A stretch of DNA of 64,000 nt from GCA-020343675 sp964462945 (GCA_964462945.1 CAYWZW010000017.1:1-64000); one strand, 5' to 3'; shown: positions 43,972-53,454, numbered from the stretch's first letter. The notes: generated by a model not told the origin, from the sequence alone. A program made the numbers and translations.

Positions 43972-44427
43972 ATGGAGTCAGAAAGAAGGAAATCTTCAGG
44001 CCGGGAAAAGGACGAAGCGGCCGTAAAGCTTCTCGAGAAACTGCAAGAGCAGCTCCAATCGTCTGACGCTTCAAGCAGACGGCGGGCAGCTTTCAACCTG
44101 TCCTGGCTGCAGGAAGATGGACTGGAAATCTTGAGAGACGCTTTGTTCGGCGACGCTCCTATAACCACAAAAAACGCCGCCTCCTACGGCCTGCGAAAAA
44201 TGCGAGGCAGGATGAAGAAGATGGCCGTAGGCATCCTCAAGGAGGGACTCAAACAGCGTGACGGCCCCACCAGGGAGGTCTGCAGAAGCGCCCTGGAGCT
44301 GTTGGGAGAGCAGGTGCCCAGGAAATCCGCCTCACAAAGGCAGGCAGCGAAAGGCTTGAGAATCACAGAGATTGTGAGAAAAAGCAGGCCCAGGGGACAG
44401 GTTGGCATGAGGCGCGCACGGGGATAG
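43972..44427 (+). CDS. HEAT-repeat-like small protein
   Basis: A 151-aa all-helical protein. DAAVKLLEKLQEQLQSSDASSRRRAAFNLSWL and the following helices form HEAT-like pairs: DGLEILRDALFGDAPITTKNAASYGLRKM, then MKKMAVGILKEGLKQRDGPTREVCRSALELLG. The C-terminus is basic (KKS..RKSRPRGQVGMRRARG) and may bind nucleic acid or acidic partners. The ATG at 43972 is preferred over the GTG at 43888, whose extra 28 codons look unlike the rest. It is divergent from pilT (259 bp apart). Function unknown; HEAT scaffolds often organise larger complexes. Confidence 0.55.
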   Translation: MESERRKSSGREKDEAAVKLLEKLQEQLQSSDASSRRRAAFNLSWLQEDGLEILRDALFGDAPITTKNAASYGLRKMRGRMKKMAVGILKEGLKQRDGPTREVCRSALELLGEQVPRKSASQRQAAKGLRITEIVRKSRPRGQVGMRRARG

Positions 44428-44480
44428 ACGTTCGCGGTAAACCAGCCTGCTGCCCCCGGAATCCCCGGAAATCAGAGCTC

Positions 44481-44800
44481 TCATGGGAAGCGGCCCACAA
44501 TTATGTTGCCTGTAGCGGTGCCAGGGTCATATAGAGGGCCTGGATCATGGGTACAGACGCCGCAGCCGCGACGAACACCACCAAGTGGTGACTCGTGAAA
44601 AAGGTCATCGCCATCGCCGGGACGGCTGTACCTGTCAGGCACACCAATCAGGTCGTTCGTGCTGAATGTGTTCTTCTCTTCATCCTGGTCGGTATCGGCA
44701 GTGACATAAATGGTATCACAATCTATGAGGTCGGGGATTATCGTCCCTTCGGGGCCACCGTGGCGTCATCCGGGTCGAGGTGCGGTAGAAGATCGCTCAG
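44481..44800 (-). pseudogene. Possible 3' remnant of an exported protein gene
   Basis: On the minus strand a frame without a good start encodes a natural-looking segment (VTADTDQDEEKNTFSTNDL, GVPDRYSRPGDGDDLFHES, then CGVCTHDPGPLYDPGTATGN) up to a TGA at 44481. Just upstream, the preceding residues (PHLDPDDATVAPKG) lie in another frame, with the break near 44745. Forward frames over the same DNA look less protein-like. Evidence is weak; no homologue can be named. Confidence 0.35.
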
Positions 44801-44917
44801 AAATCAGCAGCAAAATGTTCTTGGCTTTGCGACCGCTTTGGTGTAAAATATACATTGAAATGCCCGCTTGGGTTTCACGAAAAGAAAAGCATATTGTTTT
44901 CTGACGAGGGCTGTACG

Positions 44918-45556
44918 ATGAAAAGGTTCTTCTGTGGGATATCAGGAATCTGGGCAATAGTAGCCTGTGCATGTCTGGCCGCACCCGAACCGGCTATTCT
45001 GCCGGCGCCTGGAGAGTGGACTGTGGATATGGAATTCAGCCATCCGCAGCAGTTCGTTCTGCAGCGAAGTTCGGATAATAAGCCCGTTCGGTTCTGGTAT
45101 GTGATTGTGACGCTCACCAACAATACAGGCAGCGACGTGGATTTCTATCCGAAGTGTGACCTGATGACCGACACTTTCCAGATCATACCGGCGGGCCGTT
45201 CTGTAACGCCGGCGGTCTTTGATCAAATAAAAAAGCGTCATAAGAGCAGATACCCGTTCCTCGAACCTTTGGACAAGGCCGGCAATAAGATCCTTCATGG
45301 CGAGGATAATACGAAGGACATCGCAATTATCTGGCCTGATTTCGACACAAAAGCCAAGAATATAGGACTATTCATAACAGGTCTGAGCAATGAGACCGCC
45401 GTCATTAACCATCCCGTCTCGAAGGATGAAACGGGCCAACCACTGCGAGTTTTTCTTAGAAAAACCCTTGAAATAAGCTATGCCCTCAGAAGTGATCCAG
45501 CTTTGAGATCCAATGTCAGCCTGGACTACAAAGGAAAACGCTGGATTATGAGATAA
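44918..45556 (+). CDS. Exported protein of unknown function
   Basis: A 212-aa protein with a signal peptide (MKRFFCGISGIWAIVACACLA) ending in a Cys-Leu-Ala-Ala context; a lipobox-like cysteine is possible but not clear. The mature part contains beta-strand-like segments: FWYVIVTLTNNTGSDVDFYP, followed by RVFLRKTLEISYALRSD. This looks like an immunoglobulin-like or DUF-type domain for a periplasmic protein, but I do not recognise it. The ATG at 44918 has AGGG about 8 nt upstream. Confidence 0.55.
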   Translation: MKRFFCGISGIWAIVACACLAAPEPAILPAPGEWTVDMEFSHPQQFVLQRSSDNKPVRFWYVIVTLTNNTGSDVDFYPKCDLMTDTFQIIPAGRSVTPAVFDQIKKRHKSRYPFLEPLDKAGNKILHGEDNTKDIAIIWPDFDTKAKNIGLFITGLSNETAVINHPVSKDETGQPLRVFLRKTLEISYALRSDPALRSNVSLDYKGKRWIMR

Positions 45557-46135
45557 AGTCTGAAATCTGGCTGGGAATGAACCGGCTGAATGTGTCCAGG
45601 CAGGAGGAGGCGGATCTAAACCGAAAGCAACGTCAGTCAAACGCAGCAGGCAAGAAACAGCGATCTTGAACAAGATTCGCTGGATCGTTTTTCAGGAGAA
45701 ACATTCCGCCCGCCGGGGACTACGTATCGGGCCCTGAAAGCCCGGCGAGCACTTTCAGCCGGTGCGAGCAGGAGGAATTCTATGCCTTGCTGGCCGCGAT
45801 GTCGTCTTTCTGTCCAAATTCTTATCGGGCCGCTTTCTTTACTTGGCAATACCCATGATCTAACTAATTTAGCGGCTTACCGCATCGACTTTCGGAGGGG
45901 CAATAATGTGCGAATTCTCGGGTTTTCTTTGGAAAATGATTCCCTTCTCGCTGCTTGGCTGCCTTTGCGAGCTGTGCCAATTCCAGGCTGAATTTTCCAT
46001 CTGGCCAGCTTTGTAAACAGGGATTCCATGTAGTCTGAATAACTAACTGTCCAATTGATAATTTACTTGCCAAACAGGTTTTACTGTCGTATAATAACTT
46101 AGACTTGGAAGCCATTTGGTTAAAGGTGATACCCG
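45557..46135. other. Long gap before the GspE gene
   Basis: About 580 bp without a clear gene. Two ATG codons have unusually good ribosome-binding sites: 45782 (AGGAGGAATTCT before it) and 45906 (GGAGGGGCAATA). Both open short frames (69 and 36 codons). Only the second is listed separately, and neither is certain. Confidence 0.4.
45906..46016 (+). CDS. Possible 36-aa Cys-rich peptide
   Basis: GGAGG at 45894-45898 is 7 nt before the ATG. The peptide begins MCEFSGFLWKMIPFSLL and continues GCLCELCQFQA, so it holds a CxCxxC cluster in a hydrophobic peptide. It is 120 bp before the GspE gene. Support is only the ribosome-binding site and the cysteine cluster, so it may be spurious. Confidence 0.25.
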   Translation: MCEFSGFLWKMIPFSLLGCLCELCQFQAEFSIWPAL

Positions 46136-47905
46136 ATGGGAAAGATACGAACACCAGAAAAAATGCCTCCCGTAGAGGAACTTAGGGGCAGGACCCTTGG
46201 GAGAATACTTATAAAGATGGGCCTTCTGAGCAGAGACAAAGTTCATGAGTGCCTGAAGATTCAAGGTCAGCGGCAGGGAAAGGTACAAATAGGGCAGATT
46301 TTCCTCGAGCTTGGCCTTGTTGATGATGGACAGCTTCAACTGGCATTGGCCGCCCAGCGCGGAATGGAATATGTGAACCTGGAGGGCCTGGACATCTCAG
46401 CCGATGTAGTCGATAAGGTGCCGGCCCAAATGGCAAAAACGTACCACATCGTGCCAATCGAATACAACAGGCAGGCCAATGAATTGACCGTTGCGCTTGA
46501 CAATCCGGAAAATTTCAGGGCCACCGACGACTTGAGTACCCTGATGGGCTTCAAGGTTTCTGCAAAGATAACGGACTCCGATGCACTGGAAAAGGCCCTG
46601 GCCAAGCACTATGAGACACAGCAGGACGATAACATCAACGAGCTGATCGATGAAATACAGAGCGACACGTTCCTGGCGGAATTTGACGGCAGGAACCAAA
46701 GCATCGACCTGGATGAGCTGAAAGAGCTGTCCGAGTCCAACCCGGTCAAAAAGCTGCTCAACCTGGTCCTTCTGCAGGCCATTCGAGACAAGGCATCGGA
46801 CATTCATTTTGAGCCGTTTGAGGATGAATACAAGATGCGCTACCGCATCGACGGCGTGCTTTATGAAATGGTGCCACCCCCAAAATACATTGCTGCGGCG
46901 CTCAGCTCGCGTATCAAAGTTATGGCCGACCTGGATATCGCAGAGAGGCGTCTGCCGCAGGACGGCCGAATCTCGTTGACCGTCCAGGGCAATCCGATCG
47001 ACTTGCGCGTCAGCGTTCTGCCTACAATGTTCGGGGAAAGCGTTGTCTTGCGTGTTCTGGACAGAAGTCAAGCGAATTTCAACTTGGGAGAGCTTGGCTT
47101 GAGGCCGGAAGCTTGTGAGCTGGTCCGCAAGCTTATCCACAAGCCCAACGGCATCATAATCGTCACCGGCCCGACCGGATGCGGCAAGACGACGACTCTG
47201 TATTCAGCCCTGAATGAGCTTAATGACGTTGAAACGAAAATAATCACGACCGAAGACCCCGTAGAATACGACGTGGACGGCCTTATCCAGGTTCAGATGA
47301 AGCCCGACATTGGACTTACGTTTGCACGGTGCCTTCGCTCGATTCTGCGTCAGGACCCCGATGTAATACTCGTGGGTGAGATTCGTGACCTCGAAACGGC
47401 ACAAATTGCCGCACAGGCCTCGCTCACAGGTCACGTCGTGTTTACGACTTTGCACACGAACGATGCTCCCAGCTCAATCGCCCGCCTTCTGGATATGGGG
47501 ATCGAGCCGTTTCTTATGACCGCTACGCTCGAAGGGATTGTCGCCCAGCGGTTGGTCAGAAAGATATGCGAAAACTGTAAGACGCAATTCGAGCCAAGTG
47601 AAGCTCAACTGATGGAGCTGCAACTCACGCCGGATGATGTCAAGGGCAAGAAGTTCCTTTACGGTCGAGGTTGCAGCAAATGCAATGCTACCGGCTACAG
47701 AGGGCGAACGGGCATCTTCGAGATTATGGTATTCAATGATGAAATACGGGACTTGATCATGAATCAGGCTTCGACAAGTGTTTTGCGTGCGGCTGCCCAA
47801 AAAGCCGGCATGAAACTGCTGCGAGAAAACGGCCTGGCTACCATTTATGACGGCGTCACGACTATAGATGAAATTGTAAAAGAGACCATGATGGAGGAAG
47901 TGTGA
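46136..47905 (+). CDS. GspE/PilB assembly ATPase
   Basis: Cytoplasmic hexameric ATPase that powers pseudopilus or pilus assembly, 589 aa. N-terminal MshEN-type domain: LGRILIKMGLLSRDKVHECLK and a second module ending about 165. Catalytic motifs are intact: Walker A GPTGCGKTTT (about 344), Asp box TTEDPVEY, Walker B PDVILVGEIRDLETA, His box TTLHTNDAPSSI. The zinc tetracysteine is C-x2-C (CENCKTQF) plus C-x2-C (CSKCNATGYRGRTG). It is followed 65 bp later by the GspF gene and then the pseudopilins. It is the likely working ATPase of the machine, in contrast to the dead paralogue at 40839-42500. Confidence 0.93.
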   Translation: MGKIRTPEKMPPVEELRGRTLGRILIKMGLLSRDKVHECLKIQGQRQGKVQIGQIFLELGLVDDGQLQLALAAQRGMEYVNLEGLDISADVVDKVPAQMAKTYHIVPIEYNRQANELTVALDNPENFRATDDLSTLMGFKVSAKITDSDALEKALAKHYETQQDDNINELIDEIQSDTFLAEFDGRNQSIDLDELKELSESNPVKKLLNLVLLQAIRDKASDIHFEPFEDEYKMRYRIDGVLYEMVPPPKYIAAALSSRIKVMADLDIAERRLPQDGRISLTVQGNPIDLRVSVLPTMFGESVVLRVLDRSQANFNLGELGLRPEACELVRKLIHKPNGIIIVTGPTGCGKTTTLYSALNELNDVETKIITTEDPVEYDVDGLIQVQMKPDIGLTFARCLRSILRQDPDVILVGEIRDLETAQIAAQASLTGHVVFTTLHTNDAPSSIARLLDMGIEPFLMTATLEGIVAQRLVRKICENCKTQFEPSEAQLMELQLTPDDVKGKKFLYGRGCSKCNATGYRGRTGIFEIMVFNDEIRDLIMNQASTSVLRAAAQKAGMKLLRENGLATIYDGVTTIDEIVKETMMEEV

Positions 47906-47970
47906 GAAAGGATTGCCTGCTATAAAGTGGAACTCGATAGTTAATTGCCGGTACAGTGGAGGTATTTGAG

Positions 47971-49278
47971 ATGCCCATTTTTCAATATTCAGCGCTGGAT
48001 TCGCAGGGCGTGGAGATAAAAGACGAGATCGAAGCCCTCAGTCAGAAGGAAGCGATCAGCAAGATACGGAATATGGGATATTTTCCCACGAAGGTCCGCG
48101 CTCGTGGTGAGTCGAGGAAGTCCGGCGTGAAAGCGGCGGCCGCGCCCAGGAAAAGACCTGGCGCCGGCGGCAGGGTCAAAGTCAAAGCGATCACGCAATT
48201 TGCCAGACAACTCTCGACGCTCCAGGATGCGGGTCTGCCCATTCTGCGGTCATTGCGGATTCTTGAAGAGCAGCAGCGGTCGGGCGCGTTCAAGAGGATC
48301 ATTGGTTATGTGGCCGATGACATCGAAGGGGGGTCCACGCTTTCCGAAGCGCTGGGCCGATACCCGAGAGCTTTTGACCGGCTGCTGGTCAGCATGGTGG
48401 CCGCGGGCGAGACCGGCGGTGTGCTGGACCTGATTCTGTCACGCGTTGCGGACTTTATGGAAAAGGCCCAGAAACTCAAGGGCCGGGTCAAGAGCGCGAT
48501 GATTTATCCGGCCGTCGTTCTGACCGCGGCGTTTCTTATCCTCCTGGGGCTGATGCTCTTCGTGGTGCCCCAGTTTGAAAACGCCCTTACCGAAATGACG
48601 GAGGGCAAGGAACTGCCGAAGATCACGCAGGTCGTGCTGGGGATCAGCGGCTGGATCGCGATGGGTCCCATCCTCCCCGGCCTGGACATCCGCCTACCCG
48701 TGCTGGGATGGCCGCTCGGGGGGTGGGCGATTCTACTTGCGACGCCGTTTTTAATCATTTTTCTGCTGAAGTCCGCACGCCGATTCCGCACGGGGCGATA
48801 TGTTCTGGACGCCGTCAAATTGAAATTGCCGGTGATGGGCCAGCTCACCAGCAGGGTCTCGGTCACACGCTGGACAAGAACGCTCGGAACACTGATTAGC
48901 GCCGGCGTGCCGATTCTGGATGCCATTAACGTCACACGCGAGACGGCGGGAAACGAGGTGTATGCCAATATGCTCGGCAACGTGCATAACTCCATCCGGC
49001 AGGGTGACACGTTTGCCAGCCCGCTGCGTCAATCCAAAACCGTGGACTTGATTATCTCCAATATGGTCGCCGTCGGGGAGGAAACAGGCGACCTGGACAA
49101 GATGCTCCTGAAAGTGGCCGACAACTACGATGAGCAGGTTGACGTGCTGGTCGGCTCACTGATGTCGATGCTCGAGCCGCTCATGATTGTCTGCCTTGGC
49201 GGCATGGTGATGACAATCGTTTTGGCCATTTTCTTGCCGATGATATCGATCATTTCAACCCTGAGCTCCGCGGCGTAG
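47971..49278 (+). CDS. GspF/PilC inner-membrane platform protein
   Basis: A 435-aa platform protein of the type II secretion or pilus family. The N-terminus starts with PIFQYSALDSQGVEIKDEIEA. Two GspF repeats follow: ITQFARQLSTLQDAGLPILRSLRIL and later TRVSVTRWTRTLGTLISAGVPI. The transmembrane helices are AVVLTAAFLILLGLMLFVVP, AILLATPFLIIFLLK and LMIVCLGGMVMTIVLAIFLPM. Met at 47971 is chosen (GGAGG 8 nt upstream) over the GTG at 47956. Confidence 0.92.
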   Translation: MPIFQYSALDSQGVEIKDEIEALSQKEAISKIRNMGYFPTKVRARGESRKSGVKAAAAPRKRPGAGGRVKVKAITQFARQLSTLQDAGLPILRSLRILEEQQRSGAFKRIIGYVADDIEGGSTLSEALGRYPRAFDRLLVSMVAAGETGGVLDLILSRVADFMEKAQKLKGRVKSAMIYPAVVLTAAFLILLGLMLFVVPQFENALTEMTEGKELPKITQVVLGISGWIAMGPILPGLDIRLPVLGWPLGGWAILLATPFLIIFLLKSARRFRTGRYVLDAVKLKLPVMGQLTSRVSVTRWTRTLGTLISAGVPILDAINVTRETAGNEVYANMLGNVHNSIRQGDTFASPLRQSKTVDLIISNMVAVGEETGDLDKMLLKVADNYDEQVDVLVGSLMSMLEPLMIVCLGGMVMTIVLAIFLPMISIISTLSSAA

Positions 49279-49338
49279 AAACCGTACGAATAAACCGAAC
49301 GTTTAATTAAGAAGAAATCGAAGGATAAGGAGAAAAAA

Positions 49339-50241
49339 ATGAAATCGAACGTCAGACAAACCAAAAGAAATGCGGCATTTACCATCGTTGAGCTGCTGAC
49401 CGTGATGAGCATTATTGTCATCCTCATCGGTCTTCTCGTGCCGGCGCTGAACCAAGTCAAGCGCTTCGCGTATGGGGTCAAGCAAATGGCGCAGCTCAAT
49501 AGCATTGACACGGCAATCGAGCTTTTCAACAGCGAGTTCGACGGCTACCCGGACTCCAGCCCTACAGGCCCCGACGGCGCGCCGTACTGCGGCGCGATGA
49601 AGCTGTGCGAGGCCGTGATGGGCCAGGACCTTCAGGGTTTTCATCAGGATTCGATTTTCAGAAGCGATGGTACCGACGCCACGAAGGTGCTATATCCGGA
49701 CGCTAACACCGTGACTCCAGCGGCGTACAGGGACAATCTGAGCATGAGGAAAGGACCCTACCTGCCACCCGAAAACGCCAATGCCTATCGGCTGCGGGAT
49801 TTGTACGCCGATCCCGGACCTTTCAACCCCAGGCATTTTGTCCTGTGCGATGTGTTCCGACGTGTCACGCATCGCGCCACCGGGAAAAAGATCGGGATGC
49901 CTATTCTTTACTACAGGGCCAATACCGCCAACACAAGTCATAATGCCGCCAATCCCGATGATGCCCAGAACATATACAATTACCTTGATAATCAGGCATT
50001 ACTTCTGCTCGGAAAGCCGTGGGACCAGGGGGCTACCGCGAGCATTCCCCACCGGCTTGCCGTCGAGAACGGCCGACAGGGCGTGCGGTTCTACATGAAT
50101 ACCAGGAACGACAAAGTGACCACGGCGTCCAGACCTTACCGGGCCGATACCTATATCCTGATTTCCGCCGGATGGGACGGTGAGTACGGCACCCCTGACG
50201 ATATCTGCAATTTTGAATGGAAGTACAGAGAGTTGCCGTAG
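49339..50241 (+). CDS. GspG-like type II pseudopilin, first copy
   Basis: Prepilin with a short basic leader and the cleavage/methylation motif AAFTIVELLTVMSIIVILIG; Glu5 is present after the Phe. The 300-aa length is about twice that of a normal GspG because of a large internal insertion. Conserved features include ELFNSEFDGYPDSSP, PYCGAMKLCEAVMGQDL, and the calcium-site tail YILISAGWDGEYGTPDDICN. GGAG precedes the ATG. It and the next gene share the same insertion and tail and are tandem duplicates. Confidence 0.85.
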   Translation: MKSNVRQTKRNAAFTIVELLTVMSIIVILIGLLVPALNQVKRFAYGVKQMAQLNSIDTAIELFNSEFDGYPDSSPTGPDGAPYCGAMKLCEAVMGQDLQGFHQDSIFRSDGTDATKVLYPDANTVTPAAYRDNLSMRKGPYLPPENANAYRLRDLYADPGPFNPRHFVLCDVFRRVTHRATGKKIGMPILYYRANTANTSHNAANPDDAQNIYNYLDNQALLLLGKPWDQGATASIPHRLAVENGRQGVRFYMNTRNDKVTTASRPYRADTYILISAGWDGEYGTPDDICNFEWKYRELP

Positions 50242-50376
50242 CGAGCTCCTGAGATGCAACCGAGGTTGTGGGTGTACCGACTGTATTGCCGCAGGTTGTG
50301 AGATCATCAACGGCGGTTTTGAAGACGACCGGGAAGTTGTTGCCGCAACCGGTCATGGATATTAAAAGGAGTAGCC

Positions 50377-51252
50377 GTGGAACGTAAAAAGACGGGTTTC
50401 ACAATGGTAGAGCTGCTGGCGGTTCTGGGGATCATAGCCCTGCTGGTCGGGCTGCTTTTGCCGGCTCTCAGTGCGGTGAGAAACATCGCAAAAGAAACAA
50501 AGCAGAAGGCCCAGTTTATCGCCATCGAGTTGGCTCTGACCGCCTTCAAGAACGACTATGGCGATTACCCGCCATCGGACCCCTTCTCTCATGCTGTTGG
50601 AACCAATGCGAATGACTATTGTGGTGCTCAGAAGCTCGCTGAAGCCCTTTTAGGCTGGGACCTGCTGGGATTTCACCCGAAGTCCGCATGGAGAGCCGAT
50701 GGACTGGATGCGGCCGGCGGGCCCGCGACATACGACCCTTTGAAGACGAGAGACCTGGACGGCAACGGCGCCCCGGACACGCTGGACGAAAGAAAGGGTC
50801 CCTATCTCGAGCTTGCAACCACCAGCGCGTTCAAACTGGGCGATGTGTTCAGGCCCTATTCCACCGGCCCGCTGGCGCCGGATACGTACGTGATCTGCGA
50901 CGCATTTCACGCAAAGAGGGTCACCATGATCGATCCGGTGACGGGACGCCCCAGCACCGTTACCGAAAAAGCGGGAGCGCCCGTTCTTTACTACAGGGCC
51001 AAGACCTCCGAGAAGGACATAACCAGAATTTACGATGTATTGGACAATGCTGCCCTTGTTGAGGCGAAACAGCAGGCCGACAACAGAGTGCATCCGCTGG
51101 CCGACCCGGCATTTTTCTATGAGAAGTATATCAGAAATCCGAAAATAACCGCGAGGCCCTGGCCCTACAGGAGTGATTCTTACATATTGATTTCAGCGGG
51201 GTCGGACGGTCTTTATGGGACAGGCGACGATATTTGCAATTTCGGCAACTAA
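50377..51252 (+). CDS. GspG-like type II pseudopilin, second copy
   Basis: Prepilin starting MERKKTGFTMVELLAVLGII. The 291-aa body matches the previous gene in plan: FKNDYGDYPPSDP, DYCGAQKLAEALLGWDLLGF, and the tail YILISAGSDGLYGTGDDICN. GTG start at 50377 with AAGGAG 7 nt upstream. The two large pseudopilins are unusual and presumably make up different parts of the same structure, or one is a minor subunit. Confidence 0.84.
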   Translation: MERKKTGFTMVELLAVLGIIALLVGLLLPALSAVRNIAKETKQKAQFIAIELALTAFKNDYGDYPPSDPFSHAVGTNANDYCGAQKLAEALLGWDLLGFHPKSAWRADGLDAAGGPATYDPLKTRDLDGNGAPDTLDERKGPYLELATTSAFKLGDVFRPYSTGPLAPDTYVICDAFHAKRVTMIDPVTGRPSTVTEKAGAPVLYYRAKTSEKDITRIYDVLDNAALVEAKQQADNRVHPLADPAFFYEKYIRNPKITARPWPYRSDSYILISAGSDGLYGTGDDICNFGN

Positions 51253-51283
51253 GTCCCCGGCGACAATTTGCCCGCCCGGCGGC

Positions 51284-51311
51284 CTGTCATTCTGAGCCAC
51301 GCGAAGTATCC
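51284..51311 (+). repeat. Short dispersed intergenic repeat (GTCATTCYGAG type)
   Basis: Reads CTGTCATTCTGAGCCACGCG then AAGTATCC, related to the minus-strand copy at 20750-20776. It lies in the 133-bp gap between the second and third GspG-like genes. Confidence 0.4.
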
Positions 51312-51385
51312 GGCGAATTCAGGAAAAGCAGACCATCCGCCGTGCTCAGCGCGACGTGAAGGTTCTGATTGAGCGAGCCAAGACT

Positions 51386-51880
51386 ATGAGAACTCGCAAA
51401 TACAAGCACGGCATGAGCCTTGTCGAGATGTTGATCGTCGTGGCGGTCATTGCACTGTTAGCGACAATGGTCATCGGCGTCGCCAGCCGGATCGACACTC
51501 AAGCCAAAGAAAGGGGCGTCGAGTCTATCTTTGTGTTGCTGGATAGCGCGCTGCAGGAGTACCGCGAATTCACGGGCCGCTTTCCTGAGCAGACCGAGAA
51601 GAATTACGCAAACGCCGCCGTGCATTCCGAGTACCTCTATAAGGAGCTTCAATCGGTGCCCGGCGCGCAGAAGATCCTCGAGCGAATCGACGAGTCTCTC
51701 ATTAAGAACCAGTACAGTCCGGCTGGCGTGCCTTCGGCTCAAACGCCGCCCGAGATATACGACCCGTGGGGAACCGTCTTGGATTACCAATACGTCGCCG
51801 GCGATAATTTCCCTCGTTTGATATCGGCCGGGCCCGACAAGAAATTCGGCACGGCTGATGATATGGACAGCAGAAAATGA
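51386..51880 (+). CDS. GspG-like type II pseudopilin, third copy (short)
   Basis: A 164-aa prepilin close to normal GspG length. The leader MRTRKYKHG is followed by MSLVEMLIVVAVIALLATMV. The tail carries PRLISAGPDKKFGTADDMDS, matching the GspG calcium-binding loop. The ATG at 51386 is chosen, as a short basic leader is expected; the GTG 10 codons upstream is an alternative. It overlaps the next gene by 4 nt (ATGA). Confidence 0.83.
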   Translation: MRTRKYKHGMSLVEMLIVVAVIALLATMVIGVASRIDTQAKERGVESIFVLLDSALQEYREFTGRFPEQTEKNYANAAVHSEYLYKELQSVPGAQKILERIDESLIKNQYSPAGVPSAQTPPEIYDPWGTVLDYQYVAGDNFPRLISAGPDKKFGTADDMDSRK

Positions 51881-52716
51881 CAACGAAGTCCAGACAATCC
51901 GGTCTTACCATGACTGAGATGGTGCTCGTGGTTGCAACCATAGCGCTGCTTCTGAGTCTGGGATTGCCGGCTGTCCGTATTCTGGTTCATTCATTCGAGT
52001 CCGGCAGCGGGGCAACGAGCATGATCAGCGCCGCCCTGTCCGGTGCCCGTGCCATCGCCGCCAGAGACCAACGCTACGCCGGCGTACGCTTCCAGCAGGA
52101 TTCGACCGGCAGCCAGTACATGATCTTTATCGTGCACGACTTTGAGAAGACAGGTTTAAGCTCGGGTTTCCGGGCGGTTGAAGGTCTCAAGCCGATCAAG
52201 CTGCCCGCCAGCTCAGGCATCATGGATCTGATGGTCAGAACAAATCACGGTGCCAGTCCGGTGGGGGCGGCAGACCCGCTCGATGAGCCTCTCAAGGTGC
52301 AGTACCTCGACGACTCGAATCCGGCGAACCGCGGGCCGGATGGAAAGAATCAATACGTCCGGGACACATCCACTCTCTCGATTGTTTTCTCGCCGAGCGG
52401 CAAGCTCGTGGTCCGCCCTGTCAGGGTCAGAAACCGGGACGGAATTTACCGTCCGGACAACACAGTTGCCAACAAGACCTCCATGGACGATATCTTTAAT
52501 TCTCCCGAGAACATTCTTAATTCCGGCGTGGGCATGTTCGTCCAGGATGATTATGCCGAGCTGGGGTTAGGCGCCGAACCGAGCCGAAACAGATTTGTTA
52601 TCTATGATGGAACCCAGTTTGACAAATTAGGTGCACAGGGAAGATTCGACTATCTAAGTCGTCTGGAAGCGGTCTATATAAACGCCTACACGGGGACGAT
52701 GATCTCGCCGGATTGA
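51877..52716 (+). CDS. GspH-like minor pseudopilin
   Basis: A 279-aa prepilin with leader MTTKSRQSG and motif LTMTEMVLVVATIALLLSLG. Conserved GspH-type region: FESGSGATSMISAALSGARAIAA, then RDQRYAGVRFQ. Overlaps the third GspG-like gene by 4 nt. Likely part of the tip complex. Confidence 0.78.
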   Translation: MTTKSRQSGLTMTEMVLVVATIALLLSLGLPAVRILVHSFESGSGATSMISAALSGARAIAARDQRYAGVRFQQDSTGSQYMIFIVHDFEKTGLSSGFRAVEGLKPIKLPASSGIMDLMVRTNHGASPVGAADPLDEPLKVQYLDDSNPANRGPDGKNQYVRDTSTLSIVFSPSGKLVVRPVRVRNRDGIYRPDNTVANKTSMDDIFNSPENILNSGVGMFVQDDYAELGLGAEPSRNRFVIYDGTQFDKLGAQGRFDYLSRLEAVYINAYTGTMISPD

Positions 52717-52723
52717 CAGGTCC

Positions 52724-53449
52724 ATGATAAAGAAGCCGCAACATGATGGTTTTTCTCTTACCGAGGTTCTGCTGGCCGTCGCCACGCTGGCCATTGGAAT
52801 GATGTTTATCGGCGGGACCTTCTTCACCGGTATTCATTTTGCCACAATCGCCACGGAGCGAAGCATCGCGGCAGTAGTTGCCGACGAAGCCTTTGCAAAG
52901 ATCAGGTTGTACGGCATCAATTTGACCGACGCGCGTCTGGCAACGGACCGGCTCGCCTCGTTCGAGGCGCTGAATCCCATCGCCTCCGACGAATTCGCTT
53001 ATCCTTCTACAAAGACCTCGGGCGAGAAGCAATACTGCTGGTCTGCTCTGTGCAGGCCCGTGGCTTCCGGGCCGAATAACCGGCTTGTCCAGGTGACCGT
53101 CTTTGCCAGCAGGAAGGTCAGCAGCAGCACCACGTATCCGGGCGGGGCGACCAGGCCGGCTCCCGTTCAGGTGAGCGTCTCGGCTGTCAGCGGCCCCGGC
53201 AATCAAAATAGACTTGCGATAACGGCACCCGGCGAGCAGGCCTTCATCGACGGCGGCTCCACGATCATGGATAACCGGACCGGCCGGCTGTACCGCGTTG
53301 TGCAGCGCGACCCCGACGCACCCGACACCATCGTGCTCGACAGGGTATGGCAGGGCGCTGCAACGGATTCAGTGTGGGTGGTTCCGCCCCCCGTCGGCGG
53401 CGGCAGATATCCCTGCATAGCAGTCTATCAGAAGCTGATACGTTTTTAG
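52724..53449 (+). CDS. GspI/PilV-like minor pseudopilin
   Basis: A 241-aa prepilin with motif DGFSLTEVLLAVATLAIGMM. The body (TERSIAAVVADEAFAKIRL) resembles GspI/PilV. The rest contains a glycine/serine-rich region (GGATRPAPVQVSVSAVSGPG) and an LYRVVQRDPDAPD segment. It lies 7 bp after the GspH-like gene. Confidence 0.78.
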   Translation: MIKKPQHDGFSLTEVLLAVATLAIGMMFIGGTFFTGIHFATIATERSIAAVVADEAFAKIRLYGINLTDARLATDRLASFEALNPIASDEFAYPSTKTSGEKQYCWSALCRPVASGPNNRLVQVTVFASRKVSSSTTYPGGATRPAPVQVSVSAVSGPGNQNRLAITAPGEQAFIDGGSTIMDNRTGRLYRVVQRDPDAPDTIVLDRVWQGAATDSVWVVPPPVGGGRYPCIAVYQKLIRF

Positions 53450-53454
53450 TTCAT

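Noticed and set aside
45782..45991. 69-codon frame with a strong ribosome-binding site
   Set aside because: The translation does not look protein-like; kept only as a remark in the gap entry and a finding.
46397..47140. Minus-strand frame over the GspE gene
   Set aside because: Shadow of the intact ATPase frame.
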